Part shown: piece by piece, positions 47,695-58,680 of the stretch
Layout: each line of letters starts with the position of its first letter
Position numbering within the stretch: the first letter of the stretch is position 1
From: Nageia nagi
Taxonomy: Eukaryota; Pinophyta
Reading direction: 5' to 3'
NCBI GenBank assembly: GCA_050084985.1
Contig: JBITNC010000001.1
Location: forward strand, 212,784,001 to 212,848,000
DNA length: 64,000 bases
Position numbers and translations under genes: made by a program
Notes under the pieces: generated by a model
Databases searched by the model: none
Told to the model about the DNA's origin: nothing
What the model saw: the letters and a program-made list of their open reading frames with translations, nothing else

Positions 47695-48073
47695 AATCAA
47701 ATGAATTTAAGGAAAATAATATGGACCTAATGATGAAAAGCCTAGTTGGTATAGGGAAAATCAATTTTGCAAATATCATCAAATTAAAGGCCATAATACA
47801 ACATGTTATATTTTGAGAAAAAAGTTAAAACACTTGTTGGATAGTGGTACAATTTCATATAAAAATGATGTGCTCAAAGTCAAAAATCAAGATCTACCTT
47901 CCATTAATTTTGTGAATATGATTTTCTATGATGATAATGTTGAATCTATTGAGTTTGATGATGAGCTTAGTGCAAAATCATATTCAGATATAGGTTCATA
48001 TTTGGTAAAAATATACAATGCAACCATAAGAGCAAATAAATGTATTCATAATCTAGTTTCTACTATAAAATAG
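47695..48073 (+). pseudogene. gag: gag nucleocapsid part of the Tat element
   Basis: The frame P-S-W-Y-R-E-N-Q-F-C-K-Y-H-Q-I-K-G-H-N-T-T-C contains a C-x2-H-x4-H-x3-C motif, the form typical of Tat/Ogre Gag, followed by L-R-K-K-L-K-H-L-L-D-S-G. It would bind the genomic RNA. The part from 47813 to 48073 remains open. Confidence 0.75.
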
Positions 48074-48262
48074 GTACCTTCTAAATCTTCTCTTAAGAAA
48101 AAAAGGAAAGATAAATGCAAAAAGAATATTTTGCAAAATCTTAAAATTACAAATATTAAAATCAATTTGTTTGAATTATTTGAAACATCTTAAGAGCATA
48201 GACTAGCATTATTTGAGCTACTTAGTGGAATTGATCTTGATATAAATATTTCTACTAGCTCC

Positions 48263-48556
48263 TTGCTAGGAATGATTGGTTATTTCAAAAATGCTATCAC
48301 ATTGATTGAATATGAAATTGTTAGTGATGATACCATTGATAAATGCTTGCCAATCCATATATGTGTAAAGCTACTAGAAAAAATAGTCAAGCATGCACTT
48401 GTAGATTATGGTGTAGGTTTAAATATTTACTCCATTGACCTCTTAAAGAGGTTTGGTGATAAGTTAAAACCAAAGTTTGTACAAAAGAAGTATAAGATCA
48501 TATGTTATGATAGTGATAAAAAAGCATATGCCAAATATATCATGCTACCTATTTAG
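48263..48556 (+). pseudogene. Aspartic protease of the Tat element
   Basis: The 97-codon frame contains H-A-L-V-D-Y-G-V-G-L-N-I-Y-S, corresponding to the Tat-type protease core A-L-V-D-x-G-A-G-L-N-I. The catalytic Asp is kept and the usual Gly/Asn after it is Tyr. The remainder fits the C-terminal part of a retropepsin. It lies between the gag knuckle and RT, as expected. Confidence 0.75.
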
Positions 48557-48559
48557 TTA

Positions 48560-50130
48560 GGATCAAAGATAGTGAAACTCATGACTTATGTGTTAGACAA
48601 GAAGCTTCCATATAATATCATCCTTGGGATATAAATGATACATCCTATGAGGTGTGTAACATCTATATTACATAGATTGATTAACATTAACCATAATTAA
48701 CAATAATATGTAGTTGAAGTAATGGAATAAAACCCAAATATGATTGCATAAGTTGAAAACACTATACTTCCATACAAAAATGTTTAAATCCATGAGGAAA
48801 ATGATAAAGATATTGAGGAAGATGAAGAAGATAGTGACACTATGCAACTGTATAAAGAAATAGATGTTAGCACATATGTTGTTAGTTAAAGGATCATTAA
48901 ATATGATATTAGACACTTAGGAAGACATAATATATGGATGACTAGTGTTCATGCCAGCATTAGTGCCCATACTCACTTAAGTGCCCACATTTTCCTCATT
49001 ATTGTAAATGTAGTCAGGATAAAAAAAACTTGATGTAGATGATATCATGATGATATTGTACAACACCTATACTTTAGAATTGAAATTAGATACATATATT
49101 AATAAGGTGGTATCTTATGTTAAGGTAAAAAAAAAAGATAAGATAGATGAGATATCATGTACCATTGGTCCCATAGTTAATGGAATCTAGAGGGTAAAAA
49201 TGTAAATGTCTTGGTAGAAATAAATAGGGAATTAAATAATTACATGAAAAATATTTAAATCAAATGAAGGGAATGTTGGTCTAGGGAAAAAGAAGGAAAA
49301 TCAAAGAAATTTGGTCTCCTATAGTAGTGATGAAGAATTAAATGTAGAATCAAAGTTACAATAAGTTAATATGGTTAAATTGGCACCAAAAATCAAAGGT
49401 AAATATTCAAACAAGGCTAGCATCCATGCTAGCTCTAATGACCACTCTCATTTTAGGACTTGCAAGAACCTTGGAGCCCATGCTAACCATAGTGCTTGCA
49501 TCTAGGAAATAGATCATGATTCCTCTTACCCCATGCCTAAAAAAGTAATTTTCAAGCCTACTAATGTGCTCAAAATAGATGATGCACTTATGCATATGTT
49601 GGGGGCATGATAAGAGTTCAAACCATTCCACACCAAGAGATAAGTAATGGTTTCTTATCATCTTAATGAATATTTTAGAGAGGAGATAGAGGACATAGTA
49701 GGTTATTCCATACTACATTAGTCTACCTTCTTCTTTAATTATATATAATAGGCTAGGTAGCTAGGGGTGTGTGTGTGTGTAACATTATTTCTCTCATGTC
49801 ATAACAAGATTGGGGGAATTACCTAACCTTTATCAATCTAGTATGAGATACCATGATTAAATGAGAATCCTATTGAGATAAACATTGGTAAAGAAGAGGT
49901 GCCAAAGATTATTCAGATTGGAACATAAATCATTGGGGAAGATAAGTAAATGTATCATCAATTCTTGATAGGATAAAAGGAAATATTTTCTTGGGAATAT
50001 AGTGACATGATATGATTAGATCCAACCTTTGTGACTCATAATTTGGTGGTGTAGGAAGGTGCTAATCCTCTATAATAGAAAAAGAAGATCAATGCATTTA
50101 AAGAAATCTTTATTAGTCAATAAGGGGATT
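48560..50130 (+). other. Decayed protease-RT linker
   Basis: Plus-strand frames are broken and no domain is recognisable. An (GT) run of about 12 bases is at 49769-49782. An acidic frame E-E-N-D-K-D-I-E-E-D-E-E-D occurs at about 48796-48834. Confidence 0.4.
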
Positions 50131-50139
50131 GATAAATAT

Positions 50140-51260
50140 CATAAGGTAGGATTTATTGAGACCATTGACTATTCACCTTAATTAGCCACCATAATTACAA
50201 TATTGAAATGAAATGTTGCACATATTTTAGAGATCTAAATAAGGCTTGTCTAAAGGACAACTTTCCATTGCCACATATTAACATAATTATGGATTCTAAA
50301 GAAGGATATGAGATGTTATCATTCATGGAAGGTTTCTCCAGATACAATCAAATCAAAATAAAAAAAAAGAGGATAAACACAAGATAACCTTCACCACAAC
50401 TTGAGGAATATTTTGTTAGGTAGTTATGCCCTTTGGTGTTAAACATGTAGGGTAAATATACCAAAGATCAATGGTAACTATGTTTCATGACCTTATTCAT
50501 AAATTAGTTGAAGTTTATATTTTGTTGATATTGTTGCTAAATCTATTTCAAAAGAAAATCACTTAAAGGACAAAAGAGTAATTTTTGAAAGGATGAAATA
50601 ATTTAACTTAAAGCTAAATTCTAATAAATGTATTTTTGGGGTATCTAGTGCAAAGTTGCTTGGTTACATTATATCTATAGGTTAAAGCTATAATGGATAT
50701 GCCTCCACCAAGGAACATTATACAACTCAAAAGCATTCAATAAAAGTTACAAGCAGTAAAGAGGTTCATGGATAAGTTAGCAGATAGAATAACTCCATTC
50801 TATTACTTGCTTAAGAAAGGAAATTAGTTCATATGGAAAAAGGAGTGTCAAAATTCATTTAAAGAAATCAAGAGTTACTTGGTTAACCTTCTTATTTTGC
50901 AATTAGTTAATCATACCAAATGTCGATACTTGTATATCTCCACTACAAGTAATGCTATTGGGATAGTTCTTGTGCAACTTGCTAATGAAAATAGGGAGAG
51001 GGTTATGTACTATTTATCTAAGACACTACAAAATGCCAAAAATAACTACACATAAATTAAGAAGTTATGTTATGCCATAGTATACATAACTCAAAAATTG
51101 AGGCATTACATAATCACAAACACTACCTTCATTATGGCTCAAGATGATTAGCTAAGGTTTTTGTTTTCAAAACTACAATATTAAGGAAGACTAGGTAAAT
51201 GGATCATGGAATTATAAGAGTTTGATCTCTAAACATGCCAAAAATTAGTCCAAGGACAAG
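50140..51260 (+). pseudogene. Reverse transcriptase and first RNase H of the Tat element
   Basis: At about 50224 the frame reads R-D-L-N-K-A-C-L-K-D-N-F-P-L-P-H-I, and at about 50314 M-L-S-F-M-E-G-F-S-R-Y-N-Q-I-K-I, both typical of Ty3/gypsy RT. The catalytic Y-x-D-D block at about 50518-50530 has decayed to F-V-D-I. C-I-F-G-V-S-S-A-K-L-L-G-Y-I follows at about 50630. RNase H remnants follow, including Y-Y-L-S-K-T-L-Q-N-A-K-N-N-Y-T at about 51010-51055. Frameshifts are frequent. The enzyme would copy the element RNA into cDNA. Confidence 0.85.
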
Positions 51261-51339
51261 TTATAGATGATATGTTTACATTAACACCATATGCTGAAAA
51301 TGGTAACAAAAATGAGCTTATGAAAGTAATTGAATAGTG

Positions 51340-51610
51340 TGAGGATGAGACATGGATATTATTATTTTATGGCTCCAAATATTTGTAAGGGGCTTGGGTA
51401 GTAATTGTGCTTGTATCTCTTGAAGGTGGTATAATCCTTATGGCTTACAAGTTGAATTTTGAATGCATAAATAACATGGATGAGTACAAGGCTCTAGTAT
51501 TGGGATTAAAGGAAATAATTAATCTTGAAATCAAGTAGTTGAAAGTTTATGGTGACATTAGATCAATGACACTTATAACACAAAATATGAGAAATTATAG
51601 CCATATAAAC
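51340..51610 (+). pseudogene. Second RNase H-like domain of the Tat element
   Basis: The frame reads G-A-W-V-V-I-V-L, I-I-L-M-A-Y-K-L-N-F-E-C-I-N-N-M-D-E-Y-K-A-L-V-L-G and L-K-V-Y-G-D in separate blocks. This resembles the additional archaeal-type RNase H of Tat/Ogre elements, with the N-N-x-x-E-Y-x-A-L helix and the V-x-G-D strand. Having it after the normal RNase H supports the Tat assignment. Confidence 0.75.
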
Positions 51611-51689
51611 ACCTAGTAGTTACAATGATACAAAGGTTCTTCACATAGATTCAATTTGAGAACATTTCAAGGAATAATAATAGATTTGT

Positions 51690-53130
51690 AGATGCCATGG
51701 TTAATGCTACTTCATTAACACCTATCTTAGATGAATATGAGGGAACCATTATCAAAATCAAAAACCTTAGACATTATTCCTTTCTAGATGATAATGAATT
51801 TCAAGGGTTCTTCAAGAGAGAGACACTCATATGTGTTATCCTACCATTGCATGAATGGTATATTTACATCTATAACTATCTTAAGCAAGGAAAGATTTTA
51901 GATTCATGTCAATCCAAGTTACTTAAATTAAGGCTAAAATACATAGCTACAAGGTACATTATTATTGGTAATATTATTTACAAAATTTTATTTGATGATA
52001 CTTTTCTTAGATGTGTTAATGAAAATGAAGCAAATAAGGCTATGGAATAAGTACATGATACCCTAAATGGAGGTTATTTCAATGGTAAAGCCATTTATCA
52101 TAAGCTCTTAAGATTAGGTTACTATTATCCATCTATGGAAAAGGATTGCATTTTACATATTCAAAAATATGAAAAGGTTCAAAATCATGCTAACTTGAAA
52201 TAAGCTCCTTTAAGTGAATTAGCAATAATGATATCACCTTAACCTTTTTCTATCTGGGGCTTATATTTAATTATATTTATCAATCCTAAATCTAGTGAGG
52301 GGCACAAATTCATCCTAGTCGATACATAATACTTCATAAAATGGGTAGAATATATACCTTTGAGATCTTACAAGGTGCCTCAAATTGTGAAATTCATGAT
52401 TGAAAACATCATAGCTAGATTTGATGTTCCATCTCATGTCATCATAGATAATGGAAAGAACTTTAGAATTAAATAAGTTAGGAAATTTATTAAGGGTTTT
52501 AAGATAGAGAAAATATTCTCATCAACCTCCTATCCATAAGGAAATGGACAATTAGGAGCAACCAATAAGATAATTATTAATATTTTGTGCAAGATAGTTA
52601 AGAAAAATCATAGAGATTAGCATTCACAACTTATCTATGCATTTTTTGGTATACAAAACAAGCATCAAATCAGCTACAAGTTTCACTTCATTTTCATTGG
52701 TTTATGGAGATGAGGTAGTCTTACCATTAGAAGTAGAAATACCATCATTAAGGGTGTCTCTAGAAGGAATCATTGATTGGGAAGTCCAACATAAAAAAAG
52801 ACTAAGGCAACTAGAAAGAATGGATTAAAAGAGAATCCATGCCTTAGAACATCTCAAAGATTATTAAAAAATGGCAAAGGAAGCATATGAAAAGAAGATC
52901 ATACCATGTGAGTTCCAAGTGGGTGATCTAGTACTCAAGGAGAATAATCATAAGTCATAGGATGAAAAGTAAGACAAAGGTAAGTTTGAGACTAATTAGA
53001 TTGATCCTCACATCATTAAGACCAAGTATCCAAACAATGCATACATGTTGGAAATAATTTATGGAAAAATTGATAAATTATCAACCAATGCAAATCATCT
53101 CAAGCCCTTTTATGCATAATGGAGGCTTGT
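51690..53130 (+). pseudogene. Integrase of the Tat element
   Basis: The N-terminal HHCC region is at about 52030-52200, with G-G-Y-F-N-G-K-A-I-Y-H-K and L-G-Y-Y-Y-P-S-M; its two zinc-binding Cys are lost. Core remnants are at 52310-52600: F-I-K-W-V-E-Y-I-P-L, then V-I-I-D-N-G-K-N-F with the second catalytic Asp. In G-N-G-Q-L-G-A-T-N-K the expected catalytic Glu is Gly. 52637-52828 (S-L-V-Y-G-D-E-V-V-L-P-L-E-V-E-I-P-S) is the C-terminal core. The enzyme is clearly dead. Confidence 0.85.
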
Positions 53131-53149
53131 CACATAGGTTCTAGAGGTC

Positions 53150-54580
53150 ATCCTTCAATATAAGGGTTAGGTATTAGGATCCTAACTTCATTTCCATTCT
53201 ATTGAGATAGCACCTATGCTAAATTTTTATGCAAAACTAATCATTTATCCTAGTGCTTATGTTGGTGTTCTTAGCATATTTTAGACTAAAATGAAAATCA
53301 TAGGGATAAGTGGTCATATTTAAGTTAGTGAAACCATATCATAGCTTCATATATCAATCAATTAGTTATCATTTTCAAACCAATGATATGGGTTCATAAA
53401 TCATGTAGATGATTACTTGAGCAATCCAATACCATCATCAAGCACCTCATATAAGTCAAATTGCTTGGTACATTCATATCTTCATGCCAAAAAAAATATA
53501 GGCTCAAAATCAATATGAGGATTCATGCCTGTGCTAACATTAACACTCATGATAAATTTTTTGCATCAAATTAAAATATTCATCATAGGTAAGTGCATGC
53601 ATTATTTTTTACTCTCTTACCTTCACATTCATGATCATAATTCAATCATGTCATGCTTCATTATTTACTTAGCACACCATGTCCTTATTGGGTGGACATT
53701 AAATAACCATCATTTTTTATTAATTTAGTTGGAACTAAATCAACCATTTTTATTATATTAACTTGGTGATTGGGAATAAACTAATCATTAGCCTAATGGC
53801 CACATTATCACTGGTACTATAATCATGCATTATTGGGAAATATTCAAACTAATTATCTCTAGATCACATCTCAAAATGGGGCATGTACCTCATGATGATG
53901 AGCAATATATCATATAGCATGGCTAGAAAATATTTAATTAAACCATGTATTTGAGTCACCTTTGCTGTTTGGGTCTTAACTAACCTCCATATTTGAGTTA
54001 CCTTTATTGGTTGGGTCTCAACTAACCATCATTATGTAGTTATTTTTATATATTGATCTTAGTAATGGGGCATGTACCTCATGATGATGTTAACATATAT
54101 GGTTTTGATTACATTTGATTTAGGAATAGGGAATTTACCCCATAATGATGTGGATACACCTTTATCATGATTTCTTATTTATGCATATAATAATGAAACA
54201 TTGAGTATTTCTATATAAAGTGTTCTAAAGATAATGTATGCATATTATATTTATTTCATCCTTGTTCTATTATTGCTATATCATTTGTGATGAAATATTA
54301 TGATATTCTCTCACACTATCATTGCTATATATTTTATGATTTAACAATCATATATGTGTTTGAAAGTGTGTGCCTCCCATTTTTAGGTTTCATTCTTTGC
54401 TCTTGGTTGATTCTACTACATGCAAGCCATTAAATCTCATAACCACGGTAAAGAGGAGGCAATATACTTAATCAAATCCTTGATGATCTAGACAGCTAAA
54501 CTAGGGAAGTGTCAAAATTTTCTTCTCTTTACCTTTCTTTACAAGCATATTATCATTTCAAGATTCAATTTTATTATACT
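53150..54580. other. 3' untranslated region of the Tat element
   Basis: No coding region is supported. Degenerate repeated phrases occur: GGGGCATGTACCTCATGATGATG at about 53880 and 54066 (weaker at 54128), and TTGGGTCT(T/C)AACTAACC at about 53970 and 54020. Confidence 0.55.
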
Positions 54581-54582
54581 TA

Positions 54583-54595
54583 CAAAGGGGGCATA
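54583..54595 (+). other. Polypurine tract
   Basis: CAAAGGGGGCATA directly precedes the 3' LTR. Confidence 0.7.
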
Positions 54596-55456
54596 TGTTG
54601 ACATATAAAAGTGGTCCTCTTAACATGGTCCCACTTAGGTAAAACTTTACACATATGTTTAATCATATTTTACTTTATTATCATATTTTTTTTAGATTGT
54701 TTTCTTATTTTTATGTTAGGTACACCAAAATGAATTCAACCAATATTTAAGGCATCAAATGGTGATATCATGCTTGATATAAATGTAAGCATATCTAACT
54801 TGGGAAATACATTTAAAGATTGCATCTCGATAGTCAATACCCTACACTTGGGTGTTTCTAAACACTACCTATCGGGTTTGGAATCTTGTTACCACTTGAG
54901 AAAATATTTGTTATCCACTTTCATGATAATATGCTTAGTTTGACTTATCATCATCTTTACTATCATTGATCCTTATTGGTGAACCTCATTCTTTAGTAAC
55001 ATTCACATCTGTTCTAAGCTCTTAGAAATTATCACCCACATAGAGCTCATAGAGATTACCACCCATGCTGAGCTCTTAAAGATTAGCGAGCACCCACATT
55101 AAGCCCTTAGAGATTAGTGCTTGCACTAATATTTCTTCTACAGTTAGCCTTAGGGTTTACATAGTAAGGTCATTAATCTTTGATAAATTCATTCATCATA
55201 TCCTAAACTTTAACATAGGTAAGGACACATATGTATTTATCTTTCACCTCATTCCTCTCTGTTTAATGCATGTAGCTTATTTTACATCTTGATATTAATG
55301 TAATCTCAATATTTTGTTATTGTACTATTATATTACCCTAGTAGTCATGTATATTTATTTGAGTTAATCAGTTGAGATAAATCATATAGTAAATGTTTAT
55401 GTGTATTTAGTTCATTTAAATTAAAACCGTAGGTGATACCAAAAAATATATCAACA
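54596..55456 (+). repeat. 3' LTR of the Tat element
   Basis: Partner of 38196-38981, about 75 bp longer. The extra length comes from a degenerate repeat at about 55012-55125, where the phrase (A/G)AGCTCTTAGAGATTA(C/G)(C/T) occurs four times. The 5' LTR has it once. Confidence 0.9.
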
Positions 55457-55461
55457 AAATG
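55457..55461. repeat. Right target-site duplication AAATG
   Basis: Exact copy of 38191-38195. Confidence 0.9.
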
Positions 55462-56085
55462 AATGGCTCATATGCTCTTAGAAAAGGATATTTTTTAGGC
55501 CATGTAGCATATGTTTGATGTTCATATGTAGGATTATATAACTTTAATTTATTATATGATAAAATTAAATCATCAGCACCCTTAAATGGTAGCTCAACTA
55601 ACTCCTAATTTGCACAAGTGCATGCAAGTGATATTTTAAGTTATTCTTTATGTCTCATTCTTATAAGAGGTAGATTAATTTGCTCCTATTTTTCATATGA
55701 TGAGTTTCCATGCTTTTTTAGTTCAAAATTGTATTTTAAATATTTAGAACATCTAGTAAGTTCAATTGGAACAAAGGGATTTTTGTATACTATAGGAGGT
55801 ATTGCACCCTCTATCTTTGGTAGGCCTTCAACATCAGAATAATGTATTTTTGCCACTTCCCTTTGTTGCCATTCTCTACCCTTACAACTTGAACACCCAC
55901 ATAAAATACATGCCCTAAAATAGAGAGTAATAGCATCATTCCATGTTATTAACTCATGATCAACCATTGGTTCATATCCTAGGAAATGACATCTTGCTAG
56001 AAAAAACTCTATGACTATGCTATCTCTTGCCCTTGTTGAATTAAGATTTTTTAATAAGAATTGATGACATCAAGTGTAATTATTA
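55462..56085 (-). pseudogene. Unrecognised conserved-looking gene, middle exon
   Basis: A minus-strand frame stays open from about 56060 to 55686. It reads R-A-R-D-S-I-V-I-E-F-F-L-A-R-C-H-F-L-G-Y and then a Cys-rich cluster A-C-I-L-C-G-C-S-S-C-K-G. Next come E-G-L-P-K-I-E-G-A-I-P-P-I-V-Y-K-N-P-F-V-P and C-S-K-Y-L-K-Y-N-F-E-L-K-K. After a stop it continues in the same frame with S-L-A-C-T-C-A-N, E-L-V-E-L-P-F-K-G-A-D-D-L-I-L and Y-N-P-T-Y-E-H-Q-T-Y-A-T-W-P-K-K. It then runs to the Tat insertion point. Long stretches without stops in AT-rich DNA argue that this was once a real protein. Family unknown. Confidence 0.55.
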
Positions 56086-56098
56086 AAACATAAATGCA

Positions 56099-57493
56099 TG
56101 TAATATCCCTATTTTTAGGTGTTTTCCCCATTTCACCTTTGATAAATGGGAATATTAATTTATGAGTAATTTTATCTATTTTTGTAAGATTTGACCAAAA
56201 TGATGTAATTTCCACTTAAAGACTTAATAAAGCTCTAATTATAGAACAAATTATCCTCTTATTTATTGATTTATATGTAGTTAATTACTAAAATATCAAT
56301 AATGATGCATTTGTAATATGAAGGTAATTATATTTATAAATGCAATATTAGTCTCATTAAAAGAGGCATTGCATATTTTAGCCTTGATAATTGTACTATT
56401 GGTATTTAATGTATCTATAATCATTAGTGCTCCTCTATTCAAGGTAGAGCATCTTCCAAGGTGATTACACCAAGTATAAGGTCATTTGGAGCTCTAATGT
56501 TGGACATGGTACTTCAAATAAGATTTCAAAAATCTTGAGGTACTAGATGAATGCCATGCATGGAAGTTGGATATGTGTGCATCCTAAGAGCCCACATTAT
56601 GCCTCCTTGGCACTTGGACCCTTGGAACTAATTCCACAGAACTTTGGCATCACCCTCTTTTGGATGTTGGCATTCCTATCCCTTATATATGATTTCATTC
56701 ATCCCAAGGATTTTTGTATTGAATGTTGCACATATAAGCATACAAATAACATATATCCATTATTATATTATCTTAATACAATATTAGAAGATGATCACTC
56801 TCACCTATAAAAGGAGGACTCTTAATCATTATACAATATGCTGATTATTGTTATTAAACCTCATTTTTTGGATTAAGTGTGATAACTCTATCTTCATCAC
56901 TTATAAGGCAACTTGCATTTAAGGTATTGAGGTGAGAGGAGGCTAACCTCAAACTTACTCTAGCCATATTAAGAGGAACACTATTGGTTCCATCATAGTT
57001 GCTACAGAGGAAGACCTAGTTTGCACCTCACTACTCCTATGATTAGTGAGGCCTTAGAGCCATATAATATAACCCTATTAGAGGTAGTCTTGGTATAAAC
57101 TCCTTAGTTAATAAAAATATTATAATTATACTTTTGTTATTGTTATATCAATACAATTACATCTTTATTATTAGTTTCATATAAATTATTCACCTATGCT
57201 TAGATGTTGGATTTAGAGTGGTATTTGCATAGTTAATTTCCTATTTTTTCTCTTTGATTGAATCATTAGAATATTGGAAGTGTTGCATGATTAAATGTTG
57301 TGTTTTGATCACTATAGCTAGACAATGGGTTAGTGGAGATGTTTTGCATATTTGAATTCATATTTGGCAATTCTAGCTAGATGATGGGTTTCTTGCATAT
57401 TTTTTAGCTTTTATGGATAGTTTTGAGGCTTGGAGCCAAACATCCCTCTCCTAGGGCATGTTTTAGGAGTGGGCCCTAATTTATCTCATTACA
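56099..57493 (+). mobile_element. Solo LTR, 1.4 kb
   Basis: Starts TGTAATATCCC and ends TCTCATTACA, so the first and last six bases form an inverted TGTAAT/ATTACA pair. It is flanked by ATGCA at 56094-56098 and 57494-57498. A TATA box, CTATAAAAGG, at 56805-56814 indicates plus-strand transcription. No coding region and no second LTR are present, so it is a recombination product (solo LTR) or, less likely, a very small LTR element. It lies between exon 2 and the middle exon of the unrecognised gene. Confidence 0.85.
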
Positions 57494-57565
57494 ATGCAAA
57501 TAAGAAATATTGATAGGATTTGATGATAATATAAAAAAAATAAATCATAATTAAATGCTAATTAC

Positions 57566-57637
57566 CTTAACGTATTCATCATATTCAAATTGTAAAGATG
57601 GATCATCACTCATTTAACTAGGAATGGAGTTATCTTC
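57566..57637 (-). pseudogene. Unrecognised gene, exon 2
   Basis: A 72-nt (24-codon) segment is bounded on the minus strand by ATGTTACAG at the acceptor and GTAATTAG at the donor. In phase 0 it reads an acidic peptide (S-D-D-P-S-L-Q-F-E-Y-D-E-Y) with one stop near the start. Both flanking introns would be phase 0 here. Confidence 0.5.
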
Positions 57638-57745
57638 CTGTAACATTAGCCATATAAATAGAAACTAGTTAAATATTGTATATGGATTAAATGAGATCTT
57701 ACATTTCTAATGACATTTTTATGTACATTAATAACATGCACATAC

Positions 57746-57898
57746 CTCATCCTTATCCAAATTCCTATCATTAGGAATCAATGGTTGTACAATCCCATCC
57801 TCATCATCATTAGTTGACACATCCTCCCTCTTAGGATGACAAAATGGTGATAGCTCCTTGACATCAGATGGTACATCACTCCTACTATGAATCAACAT
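57746..57898 (-). pseudogene. Unrecognised gene, exon 1 with start codon
   Basis: The ATG at 57896-57898 opens a 51-codon frame without stops. It is hydrophilic and acidic (V-S-T-N-D-D-E-D-G) and ends at a good donor, GATGAG|GTATGT. The 108-bp intron to exon 2 (57638-57745) has canonical GT-AG ends, and both exons are in phase 0. No family is recognised. It is placed with the downstream pieces only because of strand, order and spacing. Confidence 0.5.
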
Positions 57899-58039
57899 AA
57901 TGATAAAAGATAATGATGATATTGATGAAATGATGTCACTTTATTGCTTTATAATTAAATCAATTTAGAAATAATAGTTAGTACATTCTATGGTTTAAAA
58001 ATGTTTAAATATTGTTGAAAATGTTAAATTAGAAATAAA

Positions 58040-58680
58040 ATTGATTACTTAGGGGATTAAGATTTTAGGGTTTATGGGTATTAGGATTTAAGGATTAGGG
58101 TATAGGGTATTAAGGTTAAGGTTTAATGTTTAGGGTTTAGGGTATATGGTTTATAGTTTAGGATTTAAGGTTTATTGTTTATGATTTAGGATATAATGTT
58201 TAATATTTAGGGTTAAATATTTAGGGTTTGGAATTTAAGACTCAAGATATAGATTTAGGGTTTAAGGTATAGGGTTTAGAGATTACAATTTAAGATTTAG
58301 GGTTTAGCGTATAAGGTTTAATTTTTGATGTTTAGAGTTAAATATTTAGGGTTTAGGGTTCAAGATATAGGTTCAAGTTCTAGAGCTTAGGGTAAAGGGT
58401 ATAAGGTTTAGAGTTTATAATTTAGGATTTAAGGTATTAGGTATAAGGTATAGCATTTAGAGTATAGGGTTTAGAGTATAAGGTATAAGGTTTAGGGTTT
58501 AATATTTATAGTTTAGGGTATAAGGTTTAGGGTTAAGGTTTAATATTTAGAGTTTAGGGTATATGGTATATGGTTTAGGAATTAAGGTTTATTAATTAGG
58601 ATTTAGGATTTAGAGTACAAGGTACAAGGTATAGGGTATAATGTTTAAGGTATAATATTTAATATTTAGGGTTTAGGATT
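58040..58680 (+). repeat. Degenerate telomere-like (TTTAGGG) repeat block
   Basis: About 640 bp made almost entirely of variants of TTTAGGGTTT, GGTATAGGG and GGTTTAAGG, with few perfect consecutive TTTAGGG units. The G-rich strand is the plus strand. Plant telomeres are TTTAGGG, so this is an interstitial, strongly mutated telomere-like array. The chromovirus LTR begins directly at its right edge. Confidence 0.85.

Larger units (their letters stand above)
38196..55456 (+). mobile_element. Tat-type Ty3/gypsy retrotransposon with nested hAT, 17.3 kb
   Basis: Two LTRs with ends TGTT(A/G)A...TCAACA, a perfect AAATG duplication and a purine tract (AAAGGGGG at 54584-54591) next to the right LTR define the element. 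Gag, protease, RT-RNase H, a second RNase H-like region and integrase follow in plus-strand order. The second RNase H after the first is characteristic of the Tat/Ogre lineage. A hAT transposase lies in the gag region and explains part of the length. The LTRs differ a lot by eye (perhaps one base in five or six) and every frame is broken. The insertion disrupts the unrecognised minus-strand gene. Confidence 0.9.

Noticed and set aside
49769-49782. Short (GT)n run
   Set aside because: Ordinary microsatellite within decayed Tat sequence; no sign of function.
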